Positions 48,445 to 57,043 of a stretch of 64,000 nt of DNA are shown piece by piece. The notes under the pieces are model-generated. The model did not search any database. It was given only the letters and a program-made list of their open reading frames with translations, and was not told the DNA's origin. The stretch's first letter is position 1. Each line of letters opens with the position of its first letter. The DNA comes from Bacteroides sp. M10 (GTDB lineage Bacteria > Bacteroidota > Bacteroidia > Bacteroidales > Bacteroidaceae): positions 496,001 to 560,000 of the forward strand of contig NZ_CP060488.1 in assembly GCF_014334015.1 (NCBI RefSeq). The letters are read 5' to 3'. Made by a program: the position numbers and the translations under genes.

Positions 48445-49190
48445 AGGGGTAAGTAAGAAGTGCAACTTCCCTCCCTCCTTCACACAATATAACAGTATAC
48501 AAAAACTAAGGTTCTGGTTATAGTATGCAAGTCTAAAAACTCATTCCTAGAATGTTAAATACTATTCGTTAGAAAAATCTTAATATATAACATTTACATA
48601 TTTATTTACACGAATAACATTCAGACTATTTCTTTACATAAATAAGATTAATAAGTTTCTCAATTTCGAAAATTTGCGCAATTTACCATAACTCTATTTT
48701 TTGATTCTAGGAAGCATTCCGTTCCTTTTAAACCAACGAAGTGTTTCTCGGTGTGGAACAGGTTGTTCCTTTTAAAGGAACAACCTGTTGGTTTTAAAGA
48801 AAAAAAAGAAAGCGTAACAAGCTATAAAGCAACGCTTTACATAAATTCCATCTAAACTACCCTTTCATAAGAAATATTTCAACACAAGAAAACTAATATT
48901 CATATTAAGCATGGCGATATATTAACAAAGACTTTACAAGTCAAACACAAATTGCATTAAGAAATTTATAATATATAATCAGTCATTTATCTTTTCCATA
49001 AGAATATATCAAGATATAATATTAAACACAGCAATTAAAATACCATCTTCATGTTGGTAAGAGACCAATCAAGTCAACGAACAATTTATATCCATCTACG
49101 TTTTATTGCAAATTTCCATATTACTAAAAAGCTTAATATGAGATAATTATAAATATCTTCAAATAATAACCTTAATTAAAAACAAATGCC
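48445..49190. other. Long AT-rich intergenic region before the fimbrial operon
   Basis: This is a 746-bp gene-free region. It contains a 33-bp near-perfect palindrome (48757-48789), whose GTTCCTTTTAAA word also occurs at 48721-48732, and a small TACCA/TGGTA repeat (49041-49059). No recombinase, invertible-promoter repeats of the usual kind, or tRNA was found. It may carry the regulatory region of the fimbrial operon. Confidence 0.5.
48757..48789. repeat. 33-bp palindrome (16-bp perfect arms, 1-nt centre)
   Basis: Arm 48757-48772 (AACAGGTTGTTCCTTT) is the exact reverse complement of arm 48774-48789, with T48773 in the centre. A flanking copy of GTTCCTTTTAAA (48721) and CCAAC/GTTGG pairing extend the structure to about 48721-48797. 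A U-tract is not present on either side, so a simple terminator is less likely. Confidence 0.8.
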
Positions 49191-49460
49191 ATGCCAACCA
49201 AAACTAAAATTTATTATCGGAAGGCCGATAGCGCAGATAGAATAATTACTAAAGGTCGATTTATCAGTGGATCAATTAATCTTTCACGAGAAGTATCTTC
49301 TCTCCTTTCAGACAGCACCTTTGTTTCCGAACCATTATATATGGTACGTACGATTGCATTAAACTGCAACAATGAAAATATCTTTTTATGCAATAGAAAT
49401 GTCTTTTTATGCAATATTCAGCATATTGGGACTACATGTGCGCATAAAAAAACCATTTAA
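49191..49460 (+). pseudogene. Truncated HU/IHF-like ORF upstream of the fimbrial genes
   Basis: This 89-aa ORF may be a remnant. Residues of about 26-57 (SGSINLSREVSSLLSDSTFV ... MVRTIAL) follow the pattern of Bacteroides HU-like proteins (SGxVxLxxLAxxIxxxSTV ... VLxAL), and the start IYYRKADS is also of that type. The DNA-binding arm and C-terminal half are replaced by an unrelated tail containing a 21-bp tandem repeat (TCTTTTTATGCAATA at 49381 and 49402). It could be a broken gene or a chance ORF. It lies 52 nt before the fimbrial operon. Confidence 0.3.
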
Positions 49461-49512
49461 ATTTGCATTCTGTTTTCAGGTATTTGAAATTCATAGATAG
49501 GTATTAGGTATT

Positions 49513-50817
49513 ATGTATATATTAGGAATAGATAAAAAACGATCAACCGCAATGGCATTTATAATAACGTTGCTTTTCGGTTTTTCAAATTTAAGTCGTG
49601 CTTCAGCTCCTCCGTCCAGTAGTGAATTGCCGGCACGTTTGATATTTTACTTTGCAAATAATAGCTCATTGCTCATGCGTGACTATTATACCAATCAGAG
49701 TGCCCTTGAAAAACTTGACGAAATGTTGAAGAATCCAGATTTCATTTCCGGAGTGGATTCTATAACAATCTTCGGAAGCGCTTCTCTTATAGGAGATTTT
49801 CAGGTCAACTCACGTCTCTCATATGAACGCGCTATGGCATTAAGAACTTATATCAGATGGAAACATCCGGGAGTTTACAACGATAGGATAAGTGTTTTGC
49901 CATCAGTATTCAATTGGGATGTTTTGATTGACCTAATTCAAAATGATCCGCTTGTCCCTAATAGAGAAGAGGCTTTGAGAATATTACACTCTTCCGTTAG
50001 CAATCGACTGAAAGTGATTCAAATTAAACAACTAAGTGGAGGCAGTACAGATTTCTATATAACTAAGAATTTTGCGAAATATATGCGTACAGCTACAAGT
50101 GTATTTTTTCGCATAAAAGAAAAGCATGAAAAGATAAAGGAACCGGAAACCATTGCAGTACAGGATGATTCGATACCGATAGTGGTTGAAGAAGCAATTA
50201 TCGAACCAGAAGAACTGCCAGAAATAGTTTCTCCAATAATACCACCACTGCAAAAAACATACAGACCACTTTTTGCTGTGAAAACCAATCTTTTGTACGA
50301 TCTATTGTCTGGCCTTAATGTAGAAGTTGAAGTTCCTATTGGTAAACACCTTTCCTTGGCTGGTGAATGGATATTTCCCTGGTGGCTTTGGGAGAAAAAA
50401 CAATATGCACTCGAAATTTTGAATGGAAATTTGGAATTGCGTTATTGGTGGGGAAACCATACGAAAGACAATTTACTAACCGGGTGGTACATGGGTATTT
50501 ATGGTGGAGCCGGATCATATGATGTCGAATGGAAAACCAAAGGCTACCAAGGAGAATTTATTATACCGTTTGGATTGACCGGTGGTTTTGCTCATAAAAT
50601 CTCCAAAAACTGGCGACTGGAGTATTCACTTGGAATAGGATATATGACCAACAAATACAGAGAATATATTCCTCAAAAGTGTGAATATGATGACGAATGG
50701 CACTTGATAAGACAAAAGAGTGGAAAGTCCACTTGGATAGGTCCTACACGTGTCAAGGTATCCTTGGTGTGGATGATCAATCAAAAATATAAAAAACAGC
50801 TAGAATTCGGACAATGA
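49513..50817 (+). CDS. OmpA-like / DUF3575 outer-membrane protein of the fimbrial operon
   Basis: This is a 434-aa outer-membrane protein. A signal region (to about residue 30) is followed by an OmpA-like periplasmic domain (about 35-170; LIFYFANNSSLL, NSRLSYERAMALRTYI), a Glu/Pro-rich linker (about 205-245) and a C-terminal DUF3575 beta-barrel (about 250-434; AVKTNLLYDLLSGLNVEVEVPIG, LTGWYMGIYGGAG, YSLGIGYMTNKYREY). Genes of this kind head fimbrillin operons in Bacteroides and are thought to anchor or assemble the pilus. The stop overlaps the next start by 4 nt (ATGA). Met14 (49552) is a possible alternative start. Confidence 0.86.
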   Translation: MYILGIDKKRSTAMAFIITLLFGFSNLSRASAPPSSSELPARLIFYFANNSSLLMRDYYTNQSALEKLDEMLKNPDFISGVDSITIFGSASLIGDFQVNSRLSYERAMALRTYIRWKHPGVYNDRISVLPSVFNWDVLIDLIQNDPLVPNREEALRILHSSVSNRLKVIQIKQLSGGSTDFYITKNFAKYMRTATSVFFRIKEKHEKIKEPETIAVQDDSIPIVVEEAIIEPEELPEIVSPIIPPLQKTYRPLFAVKTNLLYDLLSGLNVEVEVPIGKHLSLAGEWIFPWWLWEKKQYALEILNGNLELRYWWGNHTKDNLLTGWYMGIYGGAGSYDVEWKTKGYQGEFIIPFGLTGGFAHKISKNWRLEYSLGIGYMTNKYREYIPQKCEYDDEWHLIRQKSGKSTWIGPTRVKVSLVWMINQKYKKQLEFGQ

Positions 50818-51878
50818 GACTTATATATTTAAAATACAATATTTTGGTTTGGAGTACATTGTTACTCCTCCTCTCCTGTCACCGCCGCCCATTAGAGGAG
50901 ACATGTGAGAATAATGCTCTCATTCCGATAGGAACGGTGTGGTCTCAAGCTAACATCAATCCACAGAATGTTACCGCTTTGTTTTATAATCAGGATGATG
51001 GCAAACTGATTCTGGAACATAGATTTGAAAATAATACGAATCGTATTCAAACATACGCCAATGTACCGGCAGGCAAATATACCGTTGTCATCTTCAATGA
51101 GCTTCGGGGACAGATTAAAGGAGTTGGCATTCGGGGATATGATAATTTCTCCACTCTTCAGGCGTATGCCACTCCTGATCCTACTGCTAAAAGCCGAAGT
51201 AATGACAATTCATATGCATACGAACCGGATATTTTAGCTTCGGTGACAGTTTCCGATTTTAACGTGACTAATGAGATGATCAATTATTCCCGTTATTATT
51301 CAAATGGAGAAGTCGTAGATCAAGCTATACAGGAGTCTATAGAAGCACTTGTCGGATTAATACCCTTACGCAAAGTGCATAAGTTCAATATTGTTGCTCA
51401 CGTGAAAGGACTGAACAACGCGCGTATGCCGGCATTAGTTGATTTGCTCGGAATAGCAGAATCTTTCAATATCAAAGAAGATAAAAGTTCTCGGATTGCA
51501 TCTACACAGCAATTTACCATGAACAATAGAACGTATGATAGTGATTCAAAGAAGAATGGAACCATTTCGAAGACTATTTATACTTGGGGATTTTTGGGTG
51601 AAAAGCCCAATGAAACCAATGTACAACGTGATTCACCAGTACAAATAGACTTCTTATTTATGTTGGTTGATGCAGAAAAAACTCTTATCCGTCAACAGGT
51701 AAACGTGACTTCCTTGGTTACCTTCCAGCCCGAAACTAATGGAGCAACCACTTTGAATCTGTATGTAGAACTACCTGATCCTTTACCTGATGTTGTTCCG
51801 GAAGGAAGCGGAAACTCGGGTTTTGAAACGGAAGTAATTGACTGGGACATTATAGAAGTCCCTCTGAATATAAAATAA
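50814..51878 (+). CDS. DUF5119 lipoprotein, fimbrial operon
   Basis: This is a 354-aa lipoprotein with a lipobox ending LLSC (about residue 22), rich in beta-strands (QTYANVPAGKYTVVIFNE, HKFNIVAHVKGLNNARMPALVDLLGIAES). It fits the DUF5119 family found beside DUF3575 and fimbrillin genes. Such proteins resemble the Mfa2/FimB anchor fold; an anchoring role at the pilus base is inferred. It is translationally coupled to the preceding gene by a 4-nt overlap. Confidence 0.82.
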   Translation: MRLIYLKYNILVWSTLLLLLSCHRRPLEETCENNALIPIGTVWSQANINPQNVTALFYNQDDGKLILEHRFENNTNRIQTYANVPAGKYTVVIFNELRGQIKGVGIRGYDNFSTLQAYATPDPTAKSRSNDNSYAYEPDILASVTVSDFNVTNEMINYSRYYSNGEVVDQAIQESIEALVGLIPLRKVHKFNIVAHVKGLNNARMPALVDLLGIAESFNIKEDKSSRIASTQQFTMNNRTYDSDSKKNGTISKTIYTWGFLGEKPNETNVQRDSPVQIDFLFMLVDAEKTLIRQQVNVTSLVTFQPETNGATTLNLYVELPDPLPDVVPEGSGNSGFETEVIDWDIIEVPLNIK

Positions 51879-52027
51879 TTGTAATGTCTAAAATGAATTG
51901 GAGTATGTAAATAGGGAATAAAAGAAACAAGATAGCTTACCTTGAAGTAACTATCTGGAGATTCAGTTATTTGCTAAGCAAAAACTGATGTAAACAATTA
52001 GATTAATACTAAATTAAAAAAAGGGAA

Positions 52028-52975
52028 ATGAAAAAGATTTTTACAATGGTAGCAACAGCCATAATTCTGGCCAGTTGCTCACAAGCTGAACTAGAAGAAA
52101 CTTCTGTTGGACAAAAAGAAATTAAATTTTCGAATTTGAACGATAAGGTGACTCGTGCTGCAAATGATAATAATTCCAATTACAAAGTTTATGCAGTCTG
52201 GAGTGGTGCAACTAACAATAACTGGTTTATCAACGATGTGGCTAATGGCACAACTAATTTACCTCAAAGTGGTCCTTATTACTGGCCAACTACCGGGGGT
52301 ACAGTAGACTTTTACTCATGGGCTCCGGCAACTGTTACAGCAACAGGTACTTACCCGGCTCTTTCAATAGCGTATGCTGTCCCCAGTGATGCAGCTGAAG
52401 ATTTTACTATTGCCAATCCTAAAACGGGTTTGAGTGCCGGTACCGTTGCTTTTGAATTTGCTCATAAACTGGCTAAAATCAGTGTAACAGCTTCATTGAG
52501 CCAAGATCTGTTAGATGCAGGTTATACTCTTAGTACAACTGGGCTTACTGCCAATCTGGGAGTCAAATCAACAGGAGGAACCATCGATCCTAAAACGGCC
52601 GACGCTGCGTGGACTGCCCCTAATGCAACTGCTACCTCATATACAGGAGCTGCCTCATATATGATTATGCCACAAAGTTCAATCGGTTGCACGATACAGG
52701 TAACTGGTGGAATCGAGGTCAAAGATGCTAATGACCATACAATTTATAGCGGTGATTTGTCACAATATACAATCGTGGCAGGTAATGTGCCCGCAGTAGG
52801 TACGGTGCCTGCTGACATGTTCGGCATGGGTAAACACTATATGTTGAATTTAACTATTGCCGATGACTCAACAGGCGGTGGTGGAGAAGACATCTTCAAC
52901 ATAATCACATTCTCTGCTAATGTTGCTGACTGGGATACAGTGGGAGGTACAGACACTCCATTGCCTCAACCTTAA
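52028..52975 (+). CDS. Fimbrillin family (Mfa-like) lipoprotein, probable main pilin
   Basis: This is a 315-aa type V fimbrillin. The lipobox is LASC at about residue 17, and a propeptide contains KVTRAANDNN, an Arg site of the sort cut during type V pilin maturation. Two beta-sandwich domains follow (YYWPTTGGTVDFYSW; VAFEFAHKLAKISVTASL, typical of Mfa_like_1). The C-terminus (ANVADWDTVGGTD) resembles the donor strand of stalk pilins. It lies 149 nt after the DUF5119 gene and is followed by a hairpin before the larger fimbrillin gene. Confidence 0.88.
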   Translation: MKKIFTMVATAIILASCSQAELEETSVGQKEIKFSNLNDKVTRAANDNNSNYKVYAVWSGATNNNWFINDVANGTTNLPQSGPYYWPTTGGTVDFYSWAPATVTATGTYPALSIAYAVPSDAAEDFTIANPKTGLSAGTVAFEFAHKLAKISVTASLSQDLLDAGYTLSTTGLTANLGVKSTGGTIDPKTADAAWTAPNATATSYTGAASYMIMPQSSIGCTIQVTGGIEVKDANDHTIYSGDLSQYTIVAGNVPAVGTVPADMFGMGKHYMLNLTIADDSTGGGGEDIFNIITFSANVADWDTVGGTDTPLPQP

Positions 52976-52994
52976 TTTGGGGAATGCATTTACA

Positions 52995-53019
52995 GGCTGG
53001 AAAATAGAATTTTCCAGCC
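52995..53019 (+). terminator. Hairpin between the two fimbrillin genes, possible attenuator
   Basis: GGCTGGAAAA (52995-53004) pairs perfectly with TTTTCCAGCC (53010-53019) around a 5-nt loop, followed by only CTTTATT. It begins 20 nt after the first fimbrillin stop and ends 18 nt before the next start, so it may end part of the transcripts or protect the 3' end of the pilin mRNA. Confidence 0.65.
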
Positions 53020-53037
53020 CTTTATTAGATTTAAACA

Positions 53038-55620
53038 ATGAAATTTATGGAGACTTTCAAATTGACATTAATGTGTCTGGCGGCTTCTTTCTTGACAGTC
53101 TCCTGCACAGAAACAACAGACTTAAACCATTACGATTACGAAGCCAATGGGATTCAGTTTGCAACTATATCTGATATTCCACAGTCACGCGGTTTACCTA
53201 TTTCTTCTGCCAATACTATCCCGAATATGGGTGTATTTGCTTATTATACCGGTAATGGGACCGCCAATAATTGGGGTGCTAAAGGGACGACTGCTACTCC
53301 CAATTTTATGGATAATATTGAAATAACTAACACTGGAGGTGTCTGGAGTTATGACAACCCTGTATATTGGCCCCAAGCTGTCGATGCCAATGTTAGTTTC
53401 TTCGCTTATTCGCCATACGCCACTGCCGCAAATGGTATCACAATGAACGTGACTTCAGGCATCCCTTCCATTGATTATACTGTCCCTACAAATTGTTCCG
53501 ATCAGCCAGACCTGATGGTTTCCGCCCTCCTGCAAGATCGGAATAAAACTAACAACGGCTCATCATCAGTCAATTTTCAGATGAGACATGCTCTCACTTG
53601 TATTGGATTTAAAGCTTCAGGCAATGGAGAGAAAATAGAAAAAATAGCAGTCAAAGGTGTTAAGAAGTCCGGTAAACTTAGCATAGCTACCGACGGAACC
53701 CCATCTTGGGATCTTTCCGGAGCTACGAACGAAAATTTTGAGGCCATAGTTGATGATGGCGTATATCTGGAATCTACAGCAGAACTTATCAATACAGGTG
53801 GAGGATATCTGATGATGGTTCCACAAACCCTGACTTCCGGAGCCACGTTAACTGTAGAACTCAATACAGGGAGAACCTTCGATTTCGATCTTGAGGGACT
53901 CACATGGGGAACCGGACAGTTTATTAATTACACTTTGTCAATCACTCCGGAAGCAGCATTGCTACTTACTCCGGAAAAAATAGTCTTACCTCCAACGGGA
54001 GGGTTTTCAGAATTCAACGTAATAGTTGCCAACGGTTCTTCTTTAGATTGGACTATCGCTATTGATAACTCTAACTTCCTTATATGTGATAATCTGACAG
54101 ATATCCTTAATTGGGCCAATGGTTCATTACCTGCAGCTAATGTTCGTAATCAGGATGGCACTCCCCCAGGCACCACCAATCAATTTACCGGAACAGGTAC
54201 AAAAACATTATATGTATGGAAATATACGGAGAACTCCAGCACAAGTATTGAAATGGCAGGAACTATTTATAATGTTATTGACGTGAGCGGCGCCTCTATA
54301 AAGGTTATCCAGTTGCCGAATTATCCGATGGCAACAGTGCGTGATAATTATATGTCAGGCGAGTATGTAGGTGCTTTTTGGAAAGCGAACCAAAAGGGAG
54401 AACGCATTATACGCATTCCGGTCGGTAATGGAATGACACGTTCGGGAAATTGGGATGCTTCAGTTTACTGGCTTGGCTCCGGATGGAAACCCGGAGATAT
54501 TGTATTCAGCAACGACGCATCCGATGACACAGGAATCACCTATAATTCCACTACTGAAAATCCGGGCAGCATGCTTACCAATGATGCTATATATACAGTA
54601 CCAGGCTATGTATCATCAGCATCAGGTACTGCTGTCAGCGGAGCAGGAAATTATATTTATTTTCGTATAGGGCTGACTTCCACTTATACGCCGACAGGGA
54701 GCAATTCGGCACGTTATGCCTTGGTACTCCTTCGTTATGGAACTCCACAAAAATATCACATAATCTATATACGCCAGGGCAACGAGCCTGACTATCTGAT
54801 GGATCCCACTGACAATGCACGTGGTTCTGCCGCAGTACGTGTTTGTGCGTATAATGCTACAGCCTCCGACTTGACGAATATGGACGAACTTGTAGAAATT
54901 TTAGCCGATAGATCAAACGCAGTGTTTACGGATTATCCCACTCAAGCCGGAGCCTTGTTTCAATGGTCAAAAATCCCCCCTTATGGAGCATTAGCATATA
55001 ATCCGGTTACCCCCGTAACATCTACTATATGGAATAATGTACCAACTGGCGATTTTTGGAATACACTTCAAGCAACTTCCGAAGGCTGCCCTCCAGGATA
55101 TCGTCGTCCCAATGATGGCTCTATCACTACTTCGACTTCGAACAGTACCTCCGCTGCCATAAAAAACTCCGAGCTTCGACAGTCTTTATATGCCACCCCT
55201 ATGATAAATGATTTGGGTAATAACATAAATTTCAGATGGGGATTTTATGCAGATGGGTATTTTGACCGAAGAGACCACAACAATCCTTTTATATCAAGCA
55301 CTGGATTTGGAGGTAGTGCTATAGCAAGCAATACTGCAGTTTCTTGGAACACTAAGGATGTAGCATATATTGGAAGCCTTCTTTTTAATCCTGTTGCCGG
55401 TAGTTTGCATGAAAATGCCTCTCTTTTTATTCCGGCTGCGGGAGATAGGCATTCTGAATCCGGAGCACTTATAGAAGGAGGAGAAGCTTCTCTTATTTTA
55501 TCATCTTCTGCTCCGAATGGAACTGACATGTGGTATTTCGTTGGAACTCCTGCATTAGGTGCTCAGCAATTGTCTTCTACCAGAACACATGCTTTAAGCC
55601 TACGGTGTGTCCCCAATTAA
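53038..55620 (+). CDS. Large fimbrillin family lipoprotein, probable pilus tip
   Basis: This 860-aa lipoprotein has a lipobox at about residue 23 (FLTVSC) and PQSRG as a possible maturation site. The N-terminal 300 residues form a Mfa-like fimbrillin domain (VNFQMRHALTCIGFKA). Next comes a BACON-like Ig segment (about 310-425; LLTPEKIVLPPTGGFSEFNV), and the C-terminal half carries GCPPGYRRPNDG and the closing HALSLRCVPN. Such C-terminal blocks occur in tip proteins of type V pili in Bacteroides. The tip/adhesin role is inferred. A second ATG at 53047 is possible. Confidence 0.83.
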   Translation: MKFMETFKLTLMCLAASFLTVSCTETTDLNHYDYEANGIQFATISDIPQSRGLPISSANTIPNMGVFAYYTGNGTANNWGAKGTTATPNFMDNIEITNTGGVWSYDNPVYWPQAVDANVSFFAYSPYATAANGITMNVTSGIPSIDYTVPTNCSDQPDLMVSALLQDRNKTNNGSSSVNFQMRHALTCIGFKASGNGEKIEKIAVKGVKKSGKLSIATDGTPSWDLSGATNENFEAIVDDGVYLESTAELINTGGGYLMMVPQTLTSGATLTVELNTGRTFDFDLEGLTWGTGQFINYTLSITPEAALLLTPEKIVLPPTGGFSEFNVIVANGSSLDWTIAIDNSNFLICDNLTDILNWANGSLPAANVRNQDGTPPGTTNQFTGTGTKTLYVWKYTENSSTSIEMAGTIYNVIDVSGASIKVIQLPNYPMATVRDNYMSGEYVGAFWKANQKGERIIRIPVGNGMTRSGNWDASVYWLGSGWKPGDIVFSNDASDDTGITYNSTTENPGSMLTNDAIYTVPGYVSSASGTAVSGAGNYIYFRIGLTSTYTPTGSNSARYALVLLRYGTPQKYHIIYIRQGNEPDYLMDPTDNARGSAAVRVCAYNATASDLTNMDELVEILADRSNAVFTDYPTQAGALFQWSKIPPYGALAYNPVTPVTSTIWNNVPTGDFWNTLQATSEGCPPGYRRPNDGSITTSTSNSTSAAIKNSELRQSLYATPMINDLGNNINFRWGFYADGYFDRRDHNNPFISSTGFGGSAIASNTAVSWNTKDVAYIGSLLFNPVAGSLHENASLFIPAAGDRHSESGALIEGGEASLILSSSAPNGTDMWYFVGTPALGAQQLSSTRTHALSLRCVPN

Positions 55621-55712
55621 GAATTGAAAAATAAAATATCCCCTTTATTCTAGCTATTTCATTAACGACATAGACTAAAATAAGGGGGAGCCTTTCTAAA
55701 TTAGAATCCACC

Positions 55713-56576
55713 TCAATCCTTCGATGGGTTTTGAACTTCCGAACTATTTCTTATTTGTAAGGGAGTCGCATTTAAATACTTCTTGCAAAATGTATTCAGA
55801 TGAGATTGATCGACAAATCCAAATTCATAAGCAATAGATTTTATAGGAACTGTTTTATCTAATAAACTGGCTTTTATTTTTGATATTTTTTGTTGCTGTA
55901 TCCATTGATAAGGTGAAATACCAAAATGCCTGACAAATATCTTTTTGAATCTGGAAAGACTATAGCCACACAAGTCAGCTAATTCCTGAACAGTTTTTAC
56001 TTTTTCATAATTGGTTCTCACCAAAGTATCAAAAGACAGGTCCTTATATAAAACCGGATAAAAGAAATGAGCTAACTCTTCAGAGGTATAAAAGAATCTA
56101 TATACAATAAAAATCTCCACCGCTTTAGATTCTTGCAAATAATCACAGTATATTTTGTGATCCAGATAGAACATGACTGATTTGGCAAAATCTAACATAG
56201 GAGGAACCATTTCCAGAGTATTGAATCTGTACGTCACCGTCTTCATAGTACGCCAAACTCTTTCAGCATTTATATTAACACATACATGATAGTGGGTAGT
56301 GAAAGAGAGAACAAGCATTATTCCCTTTGTCAATGCCTTAATACGATATTCATGATTATATCCTAGTAATATCATTTGATTAATCCCCCGTACATAGGTA
56401 TCTTTTGCATCCTCTATTTTGATTTCTCCTTCCAGAATAAACAATATATGCCCGGCTTCAGGAGAAAATGAGATCCTTTCCCATTGTCCAAATTCACGTT
56501 TTACAAATCGACGATGTGTATCCGACCCATTTGAACTACAACACGCACAATCATCAAGACCATTTTTTATTTGCAT
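55713..56576 (-). CDS. AraC family transcriptional regulator
   Basis: This is a 287-aa regulator. The N-terminal region (about 20-110) is a cupin-like sensor (GHILFILEGEIKIEDA), with a Cys cluster CACC near the start. The C-terminal AraC/XylS double HTH covers about 185-280 (VQELADLCGYSLSRFKKIFVRHFG; IKSIAYEFGFVDQSHLNTFCKKYLNATP). It converges on the fimbrial operon and may control it, as AraC regulators near fimbrial genes often do, but the sequence alone does not show that. Confidence 0.92.
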   Translation of the reverse strand: MQIKNGLDDCACCSSNGSDTHRRFVKREFGQWERISFSPEAGHILFILEGEIKIEDAKDTYVRGINQMILLGYNHEYRIKALTKGIMLVLSFTTHYHVCVNINAERVWRTMKTVTYRFNTLEMVPPMLDFAKSVMFYLDHKIYCDYLQESKAVEIFIVYRFFYTSEELAHFFYPVLYKDLSFDTLVRTNYEKVKTVQELADLCGYSLSRFKKIFVRHFGISPYQWIQQQKISKIKASLLDKTVPIKSIAYEFGFVDQSHLNTFCKKYLNATPLQIRNSSEVQNPSKD

Positions 56577-57043
56577 AACCCTATTTTATTTACTAAAAAT
56601 AATTAACACACATATTTGTAAGCCATCCCTATCGGGGAGAAATACTCGCTTTATCACGGCCCCTTCATCCGTTCAAAGAAAATAGTTATCATCTAATTCC
56701 AAGTATCTATTTTTAACTATTTAGAAAAAGGAAGTTATCTTTCTAAACTGAAGACAATATGGTATAACGATCTGTAAGATAAAAAACAAAACTTGTAGAT
56801 ATTTTGTTTAATAAAATACCTCAATATATGGTAGTAATACCAAAAATAAGCTAACCTTTCGAAAAAACAAGAATTTATGTATCGTATAAATATCTTTGTT
56901 CTTAATATCTCACTTTCACTATCTCCTATCCAAGTATCGAATGTCAGCATAAATGTAGGTATTTGAATAGATTACACTCATAAGAAAAATAAAGATGTGA
57001 TAATTCCCAATTTAAATCGAAATATTTTTATTACATTCACAGC
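56577..57043. other. Divergent intergenic region between araC-type and TPR regulator genes
   Basis: This is a 467-bp AT-rich spacer. A TATCTTTG box (56891-56898, + strand) matches the -7 consensus without a -33 TTG; it would give a leader of about 140 nt for the TPR regulator. No convincing promoter for the AraC gene, repeat or small gene was seen. Confidence 0.4.

Noticed and set aside
49041..49059. TACCA/TGGTA repeat as an invertible-promoter end
   Set aside because: Only 5-bp arms, no partner copy at a distance and no recombinase gene nearby.
56735..56950. 71-codon minus-strand ORF between the AraC and TPR regulator genes
   Set aside because: AT-rich chance ORF with no ribosome-binding site or family pattern.
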